The notes under the pieces are model-generated. The model ran no database searches, was not told the origin of the DNA, and saw nothing but the letters and a program-made list of their open reading frames with translations. Positions 41,300 to 55,573 of a stretch of DNA of 64,000 bases are shown one piece after another. The stretch comes from Streptomyces sp. R21 (GTDB lineage: Bacteria > Actinomycetota > Actinomycetes > Streptomycetales > Streptomycetaceae): NCBI RefSeq assembly GCF_041051975.1, contig NZ_CP163435.1, forward strand, positions 9,702,501 through 9,766,500, in the 5' to 3' direction. The first letter of the stretch is position 1, and each line of letters begins with the position of its first letter. A program made the position numbers and the translations under genes.

Positions 41300-42214
41300 T
41301 CAGGTGCGCTGCCCGGAGTCGAGTGCCAAGGCTGCGGCGGCCGCCACGGTGTCGGCCACGGCGGCGAGCGCGGGGAAGTCGAGCTTCCACTGCTGCCAGA
41401 AAAGCGGAACGGCGACGATCCGGTCCGCGTCGAGGCGGACGAGCCGCCCGGCCCGCAGCAGGGGAGCGGCCTGGACCTCGGGCACCAGTCCCCAGCCCAT
41501 CCCGGCGGCCACGGCATCGACGTACCCTTCCGAGGTGGGCACGTAGTGCCGCAGCGCGCTCGCGCGGTGGCCACGCCGGAGGGTGCGCACGAACCGGTCC
41601 TGGAGCTCGTCGTGGCGGTCGAAGGCGACCACCGGTGCGTCGGCGATCACCTCGCGCAGCGGCGTGGCCAGACCGCAGAGCCACTTCTCGGCGAAGCCCG
41701 GGCTCGCCACGGGGAGATAGCGCATACGGCCGAGGGGGCGCACGGAACACCCCGTCACCGGGTCCGGCGACGAGGTCACCGCCGCCATCACCAGGCCCTC
41801 GCGCAGCAGGGCGGCCGTCCGGCCCTCGTCCTCGCGGAGCAGCTCGAACGACAGGCGCAGCTCCTGCGGCACGCGCGTGAGCGCCGGCAGGAACCAGGTG
41901 GCCAGCGAGTCGGAGTTCACCGCGATCGACAGGCGCGTCGGCTCTCCGGAGCCGGTCATGCCCAGTTCGTCGTGGGCGTCGCGCTCCAGCCGCGCCAGCT
42001 GGCGCGCGAAGCGCACGACGATCTCGCCGGACTCGGTCGGACGCACCGGCTTCGTCCGCATCAGCAGCACCCGGCCCGTGCGCTGCTCAAGGGCCTTGAC
42101 GCGCTGGCTGACCGCCGAGGGGGTCACATGCAGAGCGCCGGCCGCCGCGTCGAAGGTGCCCTCGTCGACCACCGCGAGCAGGGTGCGGACCTGGTCGAGG
42201 GGGAGTTCCGTCAT
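41300..42214 (-). CDS. LysR-family regulator, LysG/ArgP type
   Basis: A 304-residue regulator. The HTH runs through LDQVRTLLAVVDEGTFDAAAGALHVTPSAVSQ, with VKALEQRTGRVLLMRTKPVRPTESG after it, which is the LysG/ArgP form. The substrate domain follows (RLSIAVNSDSLATWF). The ATG has no clear ribosome site. It is divergent from a LysE-type exporter across 69 bp, the classical arrangement where LysG senses excess lysine or arginine and activates lysE. Confidence 0.92.
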   Translation of the reverse strand: MTELPLDQVRTLLAVVDEGTFDAAAGALHVTPSAVSQRVKALEQRTGRVLLMRTKPVRPTESGEIVVRFARQLARLERDAHDELGMTGSGEPTRLSIAVNSDSLATWFLPALTRVPQELRLSFELLREDEGRTAALLREGLVMAAVTSSPDPVTGCSVRPLGRMRYLPVASPGFAEKWLCGLATPLREVIADAPVVAFDRHDELQDRFVRTLRRGHRASALRHYVPTSEGYVDAVAAGMGWGLVPEVQAAPLLRAGRLVRLDADRIVAVPLFWQQWKLDFPALAAVADTVAAAAALALDSGQRT

Positions 42215-42283
42215 CACGAGCGCTAATGATACGTAAGAATCTTTAGCTGTACTCTTGATCGTTCGCTCCCTAGCGTCGACGTC
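42215..42283. promoter_or_regulatory. Divergent lysG-lysE control region
   Basis: A short, AT-rich 69-bp region with TACGTAAGAATCTTTAGC and TGTACTCTTGATC. TAGCGT lies 7 nt before the exporter GTG and could be a -10 for a leaderless transcript. An exact LysR T-N11-A site could not be chosen. Confidence 0.45.
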
Positions 42284-42895
42284 GTGACCAACGCACTGAC
42301 CGCCGCGGCCGCCGGATTCGGCACCGGCCTCTCGCTCATCGTCGCCATCGGCGCCCAGAACGCCTTCGTCCTGCGCCAGGGCATCCGCCGCGACGCCGTG
42401 CTCGCCGTCGTCGCGATCTGCGCACTGTCGGACGCGGTGCTCATCGCGCTCGGCGTGGGCGGTGTCGGCGCGGTGGTCGTGGCCTGGCCGTCGGCGCTCA
42501 CAGCGGTCGGCCTGGTCGGCGGCGCCTTCCTCCTCGTCTACGGCTTCCTGGCCGCACGCCGGGCGCTGCGCCCCTCGGCCCTGCAGGCGGCGGACGTGCC
42601 GACGGGCTCGCTGCGCCGTGCCGTACTCACCTGCCTGGCGCTGACCTGGCTCAACCCGCACGTCTACCTCGACACCGTCTTCCTGCTCGGCTCGATCGCT
42701 GCCGACCGCGGCCCGCTGCGCTGGACGTTCGGCCTCGGCGCCGTGCTCGCCAGTGTCTGCTGGTTCGCGGCACTGGGCTTCGGCGCCCGGCTGCTCAGCC
42801 GCTTCCTGGCCCGCCCGTCGTCGTGGCGCGTGCTGGACGGCCTCGTCGCCGCGACGATGATCACGATGGGTGCGCTGCTGGTCGCCGGGGCCTGA
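42284..42895 (+). CDS. LysE/ArgO-family amino-acid exporter
   Basis: A 203-residue membrane protein with about six segments. GTGLSLIVAIGAQNAFVLRQG at 14-34 is the conserved LysE start, and LTWLNPHVYLDTVFLLGS the central motif. It exports basic amino acids (lysine/arginine) in relatives. It is divergent from the LysG-type regulator, its probable activator. The GTG start may be leaderless. Confidence 0.93.
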   Translation: MTNALTAAAAGFGTGLSLIVAIGAQNAFVLRQGIRRDAVLAVVAICALSDAVLIALGVGGVGAVVVAWPSALTAVGLVGGAFLLVYGFLAARRALRPSALQAADVPTGSLRRAVLTCLALTWLNPHVYLDTVFLLGSIAADRGPLRWTFGLGAVLASVCWFAALGFGARLLSRFLARPSSWRVLDGLVAATMITMGALLVAGA

Positions 42896-43032
42896 GGCCG
42901 TACGCCTCGCTGAACACACCGGTCTGCTCTGCGCACACCTGACCGCCCGGACACCCGACCGAGGACCGCCCTAGCCGTATCGGCGATAGTGAACCCTGCG
43001 ACCGAAGGATGTAACGAGCAACCAGGAAGCCC

Positions 43033-44343
43033 GTGGACACGAGCGAGAGCAGCACCGACAACAGCGCCGAACCCGACGGCAGGCCGGCCGCACCGCCGCG
43101 CCCGGCCCGCAGCGGATGGCGCCGCTGGGCGATGGACACCCGGCCGCTGCGCCGGCCGGCCTACCGCCGCCTGTGGTCCTCGACCGTCGTCACGGTCGTC
43201 GGCAGCCAGCTCACCGCCGTCGCCGTGCCCAAGCAGATCTACGACATCACCGGCTCCTCCGCCTGGGTCGGCTACGCCAGCCTCGCCGGACTGCTGCCGC
43301 TCGTGGTCTTCGCCCTGTGGGGCGGGGCGATCGCCGACCACATGGACCGGCGCAAGCTCCTCCTCATCACCAACAGCGGCATCGCCGTCACCTCCCTGCT
43401 GTTCTGGGCACAAGCCGTCACCGGACTCGACTCGGTCCTGGTCCTCATGACGCTGCTCGCCCTCCAGCAGGCGTTCTTCGGCCTCAACGCACCGGCACGC
43501 AACGCCTCCATCGCCCGCCTGGTCCCCGCCGACGAACTGGCCGCGGCCAACGCGCTCGGCTCCACCGTCATGCAGACCGGGCTCGTGGTCGGTCCTCTCC
43601 TCGCCGGCGCGCTCATCCCGGTCATCGGGCTGCCCGAGCTGTACCTGATCGACGCGCTGGCCCTGTGCGTGACCCTCTGGGCCGTCGCACGCCTGCCCGC
43701 CCTGCCGCCCCTGGCAGCCGTCACATCCCGGCGAGCCGGCTGGCGGGAGGTCGCCGCGGGCTTCCGCTACATCGCACTCCACAAGGTGCTGATGCTCTCG
43801 TTCCTCGCCGACATCATCGCCATGGTCCTCGGCATGCCCCGCGCCCTGTTCCCCCAGCTCGCCACGCAGACATACGCGCCCTACGGCGAGGGGCTCGCGC
43901 TCGGTCTGCTCTTCGCCGCGATACCCATCGGCGCCGTGCTCGGCGGACTGATGTCGGGAACCTTCTCGCGCGCACGTCGGCACGGCCTCATGGTCCTCGC
44001 CGCGGTCGCGGCCTGGGGAGCGGCCATCACCGGCTTCGGACTGAGCGGAAACCTCTGGGTGGCCGTGGCGTTCCTCGCCGCCGCCGGTGTCGCCGACATG
44101 GTCTCGATGGTCTTCCGCGGCGCGATCCTGCTGTCGGCCGCCACCGACGAGATGCGCGGCCGTATGCAGGGCGTGTTCACGGTGGTTGTCGCGGGCGGCC
44201 CCCGACTCGCCGACGTGCTGCACGGAACGGCCGGTTCCGCCTTCGGCCCCCGTATGGCCGTCGTGGGCGGCGGCCTGCTCGTCATCGTCGCCACGCTGGC
44301 CCTGGCCACCGCGACACCGGCGCTTCGGCGCTACCGGGCCTGA
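43033..44343 (+). CDS. MFS transporter, EntS/DHA3-like
   Basis: A 436-residue transporter with about 12 membrane segments. GGAIADHMDRRKLLLITN is motif A, and LNAPARNASIARLVPADELAAANAL is the signature of the EntS/DHA3 exporter group (siderophores, macrolides). It has a hydrophilic Pro/Ser-rich N-terminus of about 40 residues. It is alone between lysE and an oxidoreductase gene and ends at a hairpin. The substrate is unknown. Confidence 0.9.
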   Translation: MDTSESSTDNSAEPDGRPAAPPRPARSGWRRWAMDTRPLRRPAYRRLWSSTVVTVVGSQLTAVAVPKQIYDITGSSAWVGYASLAGLLPLVVFALWGGAIADHMDRRKLLLITNSGIAVTSLLFWAQAVTGLDSVLVLMTLLALQQAFFGLNAPARNASIARLVPADELAAANALGSTVMQTGLVVGPLLAGALIPVIGLPELYLIDALALCVTLWAVARLPALPPLAAVTSRRAGWREVAAGFRYIALHKVLMLSFLADIIAMVLGMPRALFPQLATQTYAPYGEGLALGLLFAAIPIGAVLGGLMSGTFSRARRHGLMVLAAVAAWGAAITGFGLSGNLWVAVAFLAAAGVADMVSMVFRGAILLSAATDEMRGRMQGVFTVVVAGGPRLADVLHGTAGSAFGPRMAVVGGGLLVIVATLALATATPALRRYRA

Positions 44344-44355
44344 CGGCGGCACCGC

Positions 44356-44382
44356 GCCCGCTGGCGCCGGGCCCCAGTGGGC
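44356..44382 (+). terminator. Hairpin between convergent genes
   Basis: GCCCGCTGG and CCAGTGGGC form a 9-bp stem (one G-U pair) with a 9-nt loop, 12 bp after the MFS stop. Confidence 0.65.
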
Positions 44383-44387
44383 AGAGG

Positions 44388-45281
44388 TCAGGTCTCCAGT
44401 GCCTGCGCGATCAGCGACTGCAGGTGCAGCCCGCGCCGGGCATTCAGCTCCCCGGAGACGCCGGTGCGTACGGCCTCGGCGAACTCATAGCGCAGGACGG
44501 GCCAGCACTCGGCGTAGTCCAGGTCGGCGCTGTCGTGGACGAGACGGGCATGCGGGCCGTACAGCTCGATGCGGGTGATGCCCTGGCTGACGTCGACGGA
44601 ACCCGACAGCGAGGCCTGGCTGACGGCGCCGGTCTCGTGCTCGCAGGTCAGCTCGATCCAGCGGCGCGGATCACCGGTGCCGCGGATGCCGACGATGGGA
44701 CCGACGGCCGCGTCCAGCAGATCCAGCAGATGCGGACCGATGTCCAGCAGCGCGCCGTGTTCCAGACGCCAAGGGGTCGCGAACGCCCCGCCCAGGAAAG
44801 CGCTGCTCAGCCCGCAGGAACGCGCCCCCACGATCTCCAGCCGTTGCGCCTCGCCCACAAACCGCCGGACCGCCGGGTGATAGCGGCTCGTCAGCACGAC
44901 CTGGGACACGACACCGGCTTCGTCGATCGCGTCCGCGAGCCGCCGCGCAGCCGCCAGATCGGGCCCGAGCGGCTTCTCCAGAAGCAGCGCCTTGCCCGCC
45001 TTCGCGGCGCGCAGGGCGAGTTCGGCCTGCACGGACGGAGGCACCGCGAAGGCGACGGCCTCGCACCCATCGAGCAGCTCCTCGAAACTCTCGGCGACGT
45101 CCGCTCCATGCGGCGCGGCCGTCTCACGGGCCGCCTCGGCGCGCCGCGCCCACACGGCGGTCAGCTCGGTCTCGGGCCCGGCGGCGAGCAGATCGGCGTG
45201 CACGGTGCGCGCCCAGGGGCCCGCGCCGACGAGTCCGACCTTGACGGGAGTGTGCGGCCAGGGATCAGGGATGCTGGTCAC
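44388..45281 (-). CDS. Gfo/Idh/MocA-family oxidoreductase
   Basis: A 297-residue NAD(P)-dependent dehydrogenase. KVGLVGAGPWARTVHADLL is the Rossmann motif, LLLEKPLGPDLAAA carries the EKP lysine, and ALLDIGPHLLDLLDAAVG the substrate D-x2-P-H motif. The GTG start is chosen because it is close to the fold start; its ribosome site (GGACCCACC) is weak. It is not obviously operonic. The substrate is unknown. Confidence 0.87.
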   Translation of the reverse strand: MTSIPDPWPHTPVKVGLVGAGPWARTVHADLLAAGPETELTAVWARRAEAARETAAPHGADVAESFEELLDGCEAVAFAVPPSVQAELALRAAKAGKALLLEKPLGPDLAAARRLADAIDEAGVVSQVVLTSRYHPAVRRFVGEAQRLEIVGARSCGLSSAFLGGAFATPWRLEHGALLDIGPHLLDLLDAAVGPIVGIRGTGDPRRWIELTCEHETGAVSQASLSGSVDVSQGITRIELYGPHARLVHDSADLDYAECWPVLRYEFAEAVRTGVSGELNARRGLHLQSLIAQALET

Positions 45282-45304
45282 GGTGGGTCCGATCTGTGCG
45301 GTGG

Positions 45305-45361
45305 CGTGGATGCCGTGCCGTGAGGCAGCTGCCGGGCAGCGACGTGGATGCCGTGCGGTGA
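45305..45361. repeat. 19-bp direct repeat upstream of the oxidoreductase gene
   Basis: CGTGGATGCCGTGCCGTGA (45305-45323) and CGTGGATGCCGTGCGGTGA (45343-45361), 18 of 19 identical, 38 bp apart, starting 24 bp before the GTG start on the opposite strand. Possibly regulator sites. Confidence 0.55.
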
Positions 45362-45532
45362 CGTGACGTGCGGTCGACCGGGGCCGCGGACCGTCCCGTC
45401 GGGGGAGCGCAAACGCCCTCACCATAACCGGGGCCCCGATGCCCGCCGAGGGCCGCCGCCCGCCGCGGCGCACCGGGGCGGATGGCGCGCGCCTCTGTTC
45501 CGCGAAGCGTCATCAGCGCCATTATTCGGTGC

Positions 45533-46318
45533 ATGGATCCCACAAACGACAAAACAGGCGGCGATGGTGCGACCCTGCCCGCGCTGCCGGAGGACTGGGA
45601 GCGATGTCTCGTGGTGGTCGCCCACCCCGACGACATCGAGTACGGCACCGCGGGCGCCGTCGCCCGCTGGACGGCGCAGGGCAAGGAGGTCAAGTACCTG
45701 CTGGCGACCCGGGGCGAAGCCGGTATCGACGGCATGCACCCGGAGCAGGCGGGGCCGCTGCGCGAGAACGAGGAGCGGGCCGGCGCCCGCGAAGTCGGCG
45801 TTGACGATGTCGAGTTCCTCGACCACCGTGACGGCGTGATCGAATACGGGCTCCCTCTGCGGCGTGACATCGTGCGCGCGATGCGCCGCCATCGGCCCGA
45901 GATCGTGGTGGCCAACGTACCCACCGTGCGCATGGTCCTGGGGATGACGAATCAGGCGGACCACCGGGTGGTGGGCCTGGCCACCCTGGACGCGGCACGC
46001 GACACCGGCAACCGCTGGGTCTTTCCGGAGCTGGCCGACGAGGGGCTCGAACCCTGGACCGGGATCCGGATGGTCTGCTGTGCCGGGGCTCAACAACCCA
46101 CCCACGGCGTGGACGTGACAGGCGAACCCCTCCAACGTGGCATCGCGTCCCTCGCGGCACATGCCGAGTACACCAAGGGTCTCGGCGCGCAGGGCTTCGA
46201 ACCCGGTCCCTTCCTGACCTGGGCGTCCAAGATGGCCGGCCCGGCCCTGGGCGTCGAGTCGGCGGTCCTGTTCGACGTGCACCAGCTCATCCCCGACGGC
46301 CCACCGCCCTGGGTGTGA
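45533..46318 (+). CDS. PIG-L/LmbE-family deacetylase
   Basis: A 261-residue zinc-dependent N-acetyl-sugar deacetylase-fold protein. The metal motif AHPDDIEYGTAGAVARW is at about 24-40, with TRGEAGIDG and TNQADHRVVGLATLDA (His) further on. Family members include MshB and mycothiol-conjugate amidase; this one is more like the GlcNAc/diverse LmbE group, so no specific pathway is assigned. It starts at ATG after GGTGC, with a weak ribosome site. Confidence 0.88.
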   Translation: MDPTNDKTGGDGATLPALPEDWERCLVVVAHPDDIEYGTAGAVARWTAQGKEVKYLLATRGEAGIDGMHPEQAGPLRENEERAGAREVGVDDVEFLDHRDGVIEYGLPLRRDIVRAMRRHRPEIVVANVPTVRMVLGMTNQADHRVVGLATLDAARDTGNRWVFPELADEGLEPWTGIRMVCCAGAQQPTHGVDVTGEPLQRGIASLAAHAEYTKGLGAQGFEPGPFLTWASKMAGPALGVESAVLFDVHQLIPDGPPPWV

Positions 46319-46481
46319 GCGCAGTCCAGCTCAACGCGGCCACTTGGGACCGCGTCGGGCGCCCCGACCCTGTGATCGAGGCCTGGCGGCGACACAACTT
46401 GACCTGATCGATGGGTTCTTCCGGACAGGAGACTCATAGGCTGAGCGGCACTTGATCACTGCCGTCCCCGGAGGAGTTCAC

Positions 46482-47906
46482 GTGACCTCACGCTCGCGCA
46501 AGGCCGTCAGACGCACAACTGTCCTTCGCCGAGACGCCGTTGTGGCGACGATTCCGGTCGCCGTCGCGGCGCTGCTCGCCGCGGCCGGACCGGCGGCGGC
46601 CGGCACCTCGGGTTCCACCGGTGCGGGAGACCCCTACTTCCCCCTCGCGGGCAACGGCGGCTACGACGTCCGCCACTACGACCTGACCCTCGGCTACGAC
46701 CCGGACAGTCGCCACCTCGACGGCAAGGCGGTCATCACCGCCCGCGCCACGCAGAGACTGACCCGCTTCGACCTCGACTTCAAGGGACTCAAGGTCACCG
46801 GCATCACCGTCGGCCACACCAAGGCGGACTTCCGCCGCGACGGACAGGAACTCGTCGTCACCCCACGGCACACCCTGCACAAGCACCAGGAGTTCCGCGT
46901 CACCGTCACCTACCAGGGCACCCCCAAGCCGGTCACCGACCCGGACGGCTCCCTGGACGGCTGGATCCCCACCGACGACGGCGCGTTCGTGGCCGGAGAA
47001 CCGCAGGGCGCCATGACCTGGTTCCCCGCGAACAACCACCCCAAGGACAAGGCGTCGTACGACTTCACGGTCACCGTCCCCAAGGGGACGACCGCCGTGG
47101 CCAACGGCGTCCTGCGCGGGCAGCGGACCTCCCACGGGCACACCACCTTCCGCTGGCGTGCCGCCGAGCCGATGGCCGCCTACTTGGCCACCGCCACGAT
47201 CGGGAAGTTCAAGGTCGAGCAGTACACCACGCCGGACGGCCTCAAGGTCTACAACGCCGTCGACCCCCGCGAAGCGACCGCCGCGGCACCCGTACTCAAG
47301 AAGCTGCCGTCGGTACTGGCCTGGGAGAGCAGCGTCTTCGGCCCCTACCCCTTCAAGGGCGCCGGTTCCGTCGTCGACCGGGCGCCGCAGGTCGGCTATG
47401 CGCTGGAGACCCAGACACGGCCGCTCTACGACCGGGCGCCCAGCCTGGGAACCCTCGTCCACGAAAGCGCGCACCAGTGGTTCGGCGACTCGGTCTCCCT
47501 CACCACCTGGAAGGACATCTGGCTCAACGAGGGCTTCGCGACCTATGCCGAGTGGCTCTACACCGAGCAGCACGGCGGCAAGACCGCGCAGCAGAACTTC
47601 GACGCCCTCTACGCCAGCCCGGCCGACAGCGACGTCTGGGCGTTCCCGCCGGCCAATCCCGGCAGCGGAGCCCACATCTTCGAGACCCCCGTCTACTCCC
47701 GCGGCGCCATGGCCCTGCACAAGCTGCGCACGGCAGTCGGCGACAAGACCTTCTTCGACATCCTGCGCACCTGGGCAGCCGACCACCACGACGGCCATGG
47801 CACCACCGCCCAGTTCATCCACCTCTCGCAACGCCTGTCCGGCAAGGATCTGCATGCCCTGTTCCACACCTGGTTGGACACGTCGGGCAAGCCGGCTTCG
47901 CCCTGA
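46482..47906 (+). CDS. Secreted M1-family (aminopeptidase N-like) metallopeptidase
   Basis: A 474-residue exported zinc peptidase. The GTG start follows GGAGGAG. A signal peptide has an Arg-rich n-region and hydrophobic AVVATIPVAVAALLAAAG, with cleavage near AAAG. Catalytic motif: H327-E-S-A-H in LVHESAHQWFGDSVS, then NEGFATYAEW (third ligand Glu). GYALETQTRPLYD replaces the GAMEN substrate motif. Being secreted and short, it lacks the C-terminal helical domain of full-length M1 enzymes. Confidence 0.92.
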   Translation: MTSRSRKAVRRTTVLRRDAVVATIPVAVAALLAAAGPAAAGTSGSTGAGDPYFPLAGNGGYDVRHYDLTLGYDPDSRHLDGKAVITARATQRLTRFDLDFKGLKVTGITVGHTKADFRRDGQELVVTPRHTLHKHQEFRVTVTYQGTPKPVTDPDGSLDGWIPTDDGAFVAGEPQGAMTWFPANNHPKDKASYDFTVTVPKGTTAVANGVLRGQRTSHGHTTFRWRAAEPMAAYLATATIGKFKVEQYTTPDGLKVYNAVDPREATAAAPVLKKLPSVLAWESSVFGPYPFKGAGSVVDRAPQVGYALETQTRPLYDRAPSLGTLVHESAHQWFGDSVSLTTWKDIWLNEGFATYAEWLYTEQHGGKTAQQNFDALYASPADSDVWAFPPANPGSGAHIFETPVYSRGAMALHKLRTAVGDKTFFDILRTWAADHHDGHGTTAQFIHLSQRLSGKDLHALFHTWLDTSGKPASP

Positions 47907-47950
47907 CGGGTCGCGTCGAGCGAGTGACAGAGGTGCGGATCACGATGCAG

Positions 47951-47987
47951 CGCCCAGGGCGTCGGGTTGATGTGGACGCCCTGGGCG
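47951..47987. terminator. Bidirectional terminator
   Basis: A perfect 13-bp stem, CGCCCAGGGCGTC/GACGCCCTGGGCG, with an 11-nt loop between the convergent M1 peptidase and glgB genes. Confidence 0.85.
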
Positions 47988-48019
47988 AAATCGGCGCGCT
48001 GGGCGCCTGAGGGGCGAAC

Positions 48020-50292
<2,273 letters not shown>

Positions 50293-50296
<4 letters not shown>

Positions 50297-51681
50297 GGTT
50301 TGCTCGTTTCACGGTTCTCGGCGAGGCGCCTGACGGCCGCCATCGGCACGGGCAGCCAGTCGGGACGGTGTCTCGCCTCGTACAGCACCTCGTACACGGC
50401 CCGGTCTGTCTCGTACGCGCGGAGCAGCTCGGGCTCCTCGCGTGGATCCCAGTGCGCCCCGGCGGCATACCCCGCACAGAAGGCGTCCCGGCAGCGCTGC
50501 GCCCACTCCGGTCGCCACGGCCGGCGGGAGCGTGCCGCGTAGTCGAAGGAGCGCAGCATGCCCGCGACATCCCGCACGGGGGACTGGGCGCGACGGCGTT
50601 CCGCGAGGGGGCGGGCCGGTTCGCCCTCGAAGTCGATGAGGGACCACTGCTGTCCGGTGCACAGCAGCTGACCGAGATGGAGGTCGCCGTGGATCCGCTG
50701 CGAGGGACGGGACGTGCCGACGCGGGCGACCGCGTCGAAGGCGCCGCGCAACCCGGACGCGTACCGCTGAAGCTCCGCGACCGAACGGGCGGTGGCGTCG
50801 AGTCGTTCACTCATCGCCACCGCAAGTCGCCTGCGTTCAGCTCGACTTGGCACCTCCACGGGGAAAGCCGAGGCGAGCGCCAAATGCACTTCGGCGGTGG
50901 CCCGTCCCAACGCGTGGGCCTGGTCGCCGAACTCCTCTCCCGCGGTGAGTGATCGGAGCGCCAGGGTCCAGCCGTCCTCGGCATCGCGCAGGAACGGTTG
51001 CAGCACGCCGAGCGTCGCCTCCTGTGGCTGCGAGGTCCGAAACCACGCCGCCGGTGCGGGTACGCGGGAGCATTCCTGCCGTGCCAGTGCCCAGGGCACT
51101 TCGAGATCCGGGTTGATGCCGGGCTGGACGCGGCGGAACACCTTGAGAATGAACGAATCGCCGTACACCAGCGAGGTGTTGGACTGCTCGACATCGAGGA
51201 GGCGTGCGGTGAGACCGGCGGGCAGGGTCACTCGTGCGTCACGCTCGAAGCGCAGGGGACCGACTGATCCAGGGCTGCGCAGCCGCTCAAGGAGCAGCCC
51301 TGCCGCCGTGGGGTCGTGCAGGGCGTCGTACACGACCATCTCGTTCAACGGGCCCACGCTCACACGGCCGATGAAGGCGGGAGCGAGACGAGACGGCAGC
51401 ATCTCCCGTACACCGAGCAGCAGTTGATACCAGTCAGCCGGTGCGGGAACGGCGGTCCCGCCGTGCGCGGGCGGACCGAGGTGCTCGGCACGGACCAGAA
51501 GGTGCAGGCAGCCGGGGGAGAGCTCGGTGCTCGACAGGATCGTCAGACCGGTGACACGTCGGCCCTTGCCCGCGAACCAGCGCTGCCGGGGCAGCCATCC
51601 GCGCAACAGCTCGACGAGCGAGGTCGACGGCAGGGCGGCGGGAGTGCGGCCGTACTCCCGCTGCAGCGCGGTCTTCGGCAT
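50293..51681 (-). CDS. pep2: Maltokinase
   Basis: A 462-residue kinase of the Mak/Pep2 family, making maltose 1-phosphate from maltose and ATP. The N-terminal cap domain has LLRGWLPRQRWFAGKGR; the catalytic loop is RIHGDLHLGQLL (H-G-D-x-H) followed by LIDFEGEPARP (DFG-like). Coupled to glgB through TTGA, and 36 bp downstream of treS. It supplies the GlgE substrate. Confidence 0.95.
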
Positions 51682-51717
51682 GGCGACGCGTCCTTTCAGA
51701 GCCGGGTCAGCGGTGGG

Positions 51718-53444
<1,727 letters not shown>

Positions 53445-53448
<4 letters not shown>

Positions 53449-55442
53449 GTTGTGGGTGACCCTCCGCTCTGCGACGTGCTGCCGAGGGCGAGGACGTGAG
53501 CACCACCCGGCACCAGACGTACGTAGTTGGCCCTGCCCCAGATGTAGGTCTCGCCCGTGAGTTCGTCGCGTACCGGAACCGACTCACCCCAGTCCAGGCC
53601 GAGTTGCGGCATGTCCAACGAGACCGTGGCCTCCTGGGTGTGCCGGGGATCGAGATTGGCCACCACCACAACGGTGTCGGTACCCGTGCGCTTGCTGTAG
53701 ACGATCAGCGCGTCGTTGTCGGCATCGTGGAAGTGGAGGTTCCTGAGTCCGTGCAGGGCGCGGTGGCGCCGTCGGATCCGGTTGAGCTCCGTGATGAGCG
53801 GCGCGATGGTCCTGCCCTCGCGCGCGGCCGACGCCCAGTCGCGCGGACGCAGTTGGTACTTCTCGGAGTGCAGGTACTCCTCGCCGCCCTCCTCGACCGG
53901 GGCGTTCTCGCACAGCTCGTAGCCGGCGTAGATCCCCCACGTGGGCGAGAGGGTGGCGGCAAGGACGGCCCGCACTTCGAAGGCCGCTCGCCCGCCCCGC
54001 TGAAGGTGACCAGGGAGGATGTCGGGGGTGTTGGCGAAGAAGTTCGGCCGCATGTACGCGGCACTATCGCCGGACAGCTCCGTCAGATACTCGGTCAGCT
54101 CCTGCTTGGTGTTGCGCCAGGTGAAGTAGGTGTACGACTGCTGGAAGCCGACCGCCGCGAGCCGCTGCATGATCGCGGGCCGGGTGAACGCCTCGGCCAG
54201 GAAGATGACGTCGGGGTCGGTGCGGTTGATGTCCGCGATGACCCGCTCCCAGAACACCACCGGCTTGGTGTGCGGATTGTCGACGCGGAAGATCCGTACG
54301 CCGTGGTCCATCCAGTACCGCAGCAGCCGTACGGTCTCGGCGACCAGGCCGGGCATGTCGGCGTCGAAGGCGATCGGGTAGATGTCCTGGTACTTCTTCG
54401 GCGGGTTCTCCGCGTACGCGATCGTGCCGTCCGGACGGTGGTGGAACCACTCCGGATGCTTCTGCACCCACGGATGGTCGGGCGAGCACTGCAGCGCGAA
54501 GTCGAGGGCGATCTCCAGACCCTCGTCGTTCGCCCGCTGCACGAACGCGTCGAAGTCGTCGATCGTGCCCAGGTCCGGATGGATCGCGTCGTGCCCGCCC
54601 TCCGGGGAGCCGATCGCCCACGGCACACCGACGTCGTAGGGACCCGGGGACAGGATGTTGTTCCGGCCCTTGCGGAAGGTGGTGCCGATGGGGTGGATCG
54701 GCGGCAGGTACACCACGTCGAAGCCCATCGCCGCGACCGCCGGCAGCCGCTCCGCGGCCGTCCGGAAGGTGCCACTGACCGGCGGCTTACCCTCCTCGAC
54801 CACCGCTCCCTCGGAACGCGGGAAGAACTCGTACCAGGCGCCGTACAGCGCCCGTTCACGCTCCACCAGTAGCGGCATCGGCGCAGACCGGGTGAGCCGT
54901 TCGCGCAGCGGGTGCTCCGCGAGAACGGCGGTCACCTCCGGGGCGAAGGCGGCGGCGAGACGGGCGGCGGGCGCCAGGGAGTCGTCGCCCAGGGCGAGTG
55001 CCGCGGCCCGGACCGCCGTGCGCTGCACGGGATTCGGTACGCCGGCGGCGGCGCGCTCAAACAGGGCGGCGCCCTCCTCCAGCATCAGGCCGGTGTCGAT
55101 ACCGGCCGGGACCTTGATCCGGGCGGCGTGGCGCCAGGCGGTGACGGGATCGCTCCACGCCTCGACCTGGTACGTCCAGCGGCCCACCTTCCCGGCCGTC
55201 ACGTCGGCGCCCCAGCGGTCGGTGCCCGGAGCGAGTTCCCGCATCGGGGTCCACGGGCCGGGGCGGCCGATCGGGTCGCGCAGGACGACGTTGGCGGCGA
55301 CCGCCTCGTGGCCCTCGCCGAAAACCGTGGCGGTGACGCGGAAGGTCTCGCCGGTGACGGCCTTCGCCGGGCGTCTGCCGCAGTCGACGACCGGATGGAC
55401 GTCCACGATCGGGATACGGCTGCCGGTCTGCTCTGCATCCAT
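53445..55442 (-). CDS. glgE: Alpha-1,4-glucan:maltose-1-phosphate maltosyltransferase
   Basis: A 665-residue GH13_3 enzyme that extends alpha-glucan from maltose 1-phosphate. Nucleophile Asp388 in IFRVDNPHTKP and acid Glu417 in LAEAFTRPAIM correspond to Asp394/Glu423 of S. coelicolor GlgE. N-terminal domains (about 1-200) precede the barrel. GGAGG lies 8 nt before the ATG. First gene of glgE-treS-pep2-glgB; the 129-bp upstream region consists largely of direct repeats. Confidence 0.96.
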
Positions 55443-55492
55443 GTGTTTCGCCTCCGCCGCCCTCGGCCTTGTGTGCACTGAAGAACCACACC

Positions 55493-55573
55493 GGTCACAT
55501 CTGCGTGGGTCACATCTGCGTCGGCGAGCCCGGAGGTGCCGCAGAGATCGAGCCCGGATGCGCCGCAGAGATC
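55493..55573. repeat. Nested direct repeats in front of the glgE operon
   Basis: GGTCACATCTGCGT occurs twice with a 15-bp period (55493-55506, 55508-55521). It is followed by two 24-bp units starting GAGCCCGGAGGTGCCGC (55526-55549) and GAGCCCGGATGCGCCGC (55550-55573), 22 of 24 identical, both ending CAGAGATC. CATCTGCG recurs once more at 55573-55580. The last unit ends on the DUF5133 stop codon. Confidence 0.7.
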
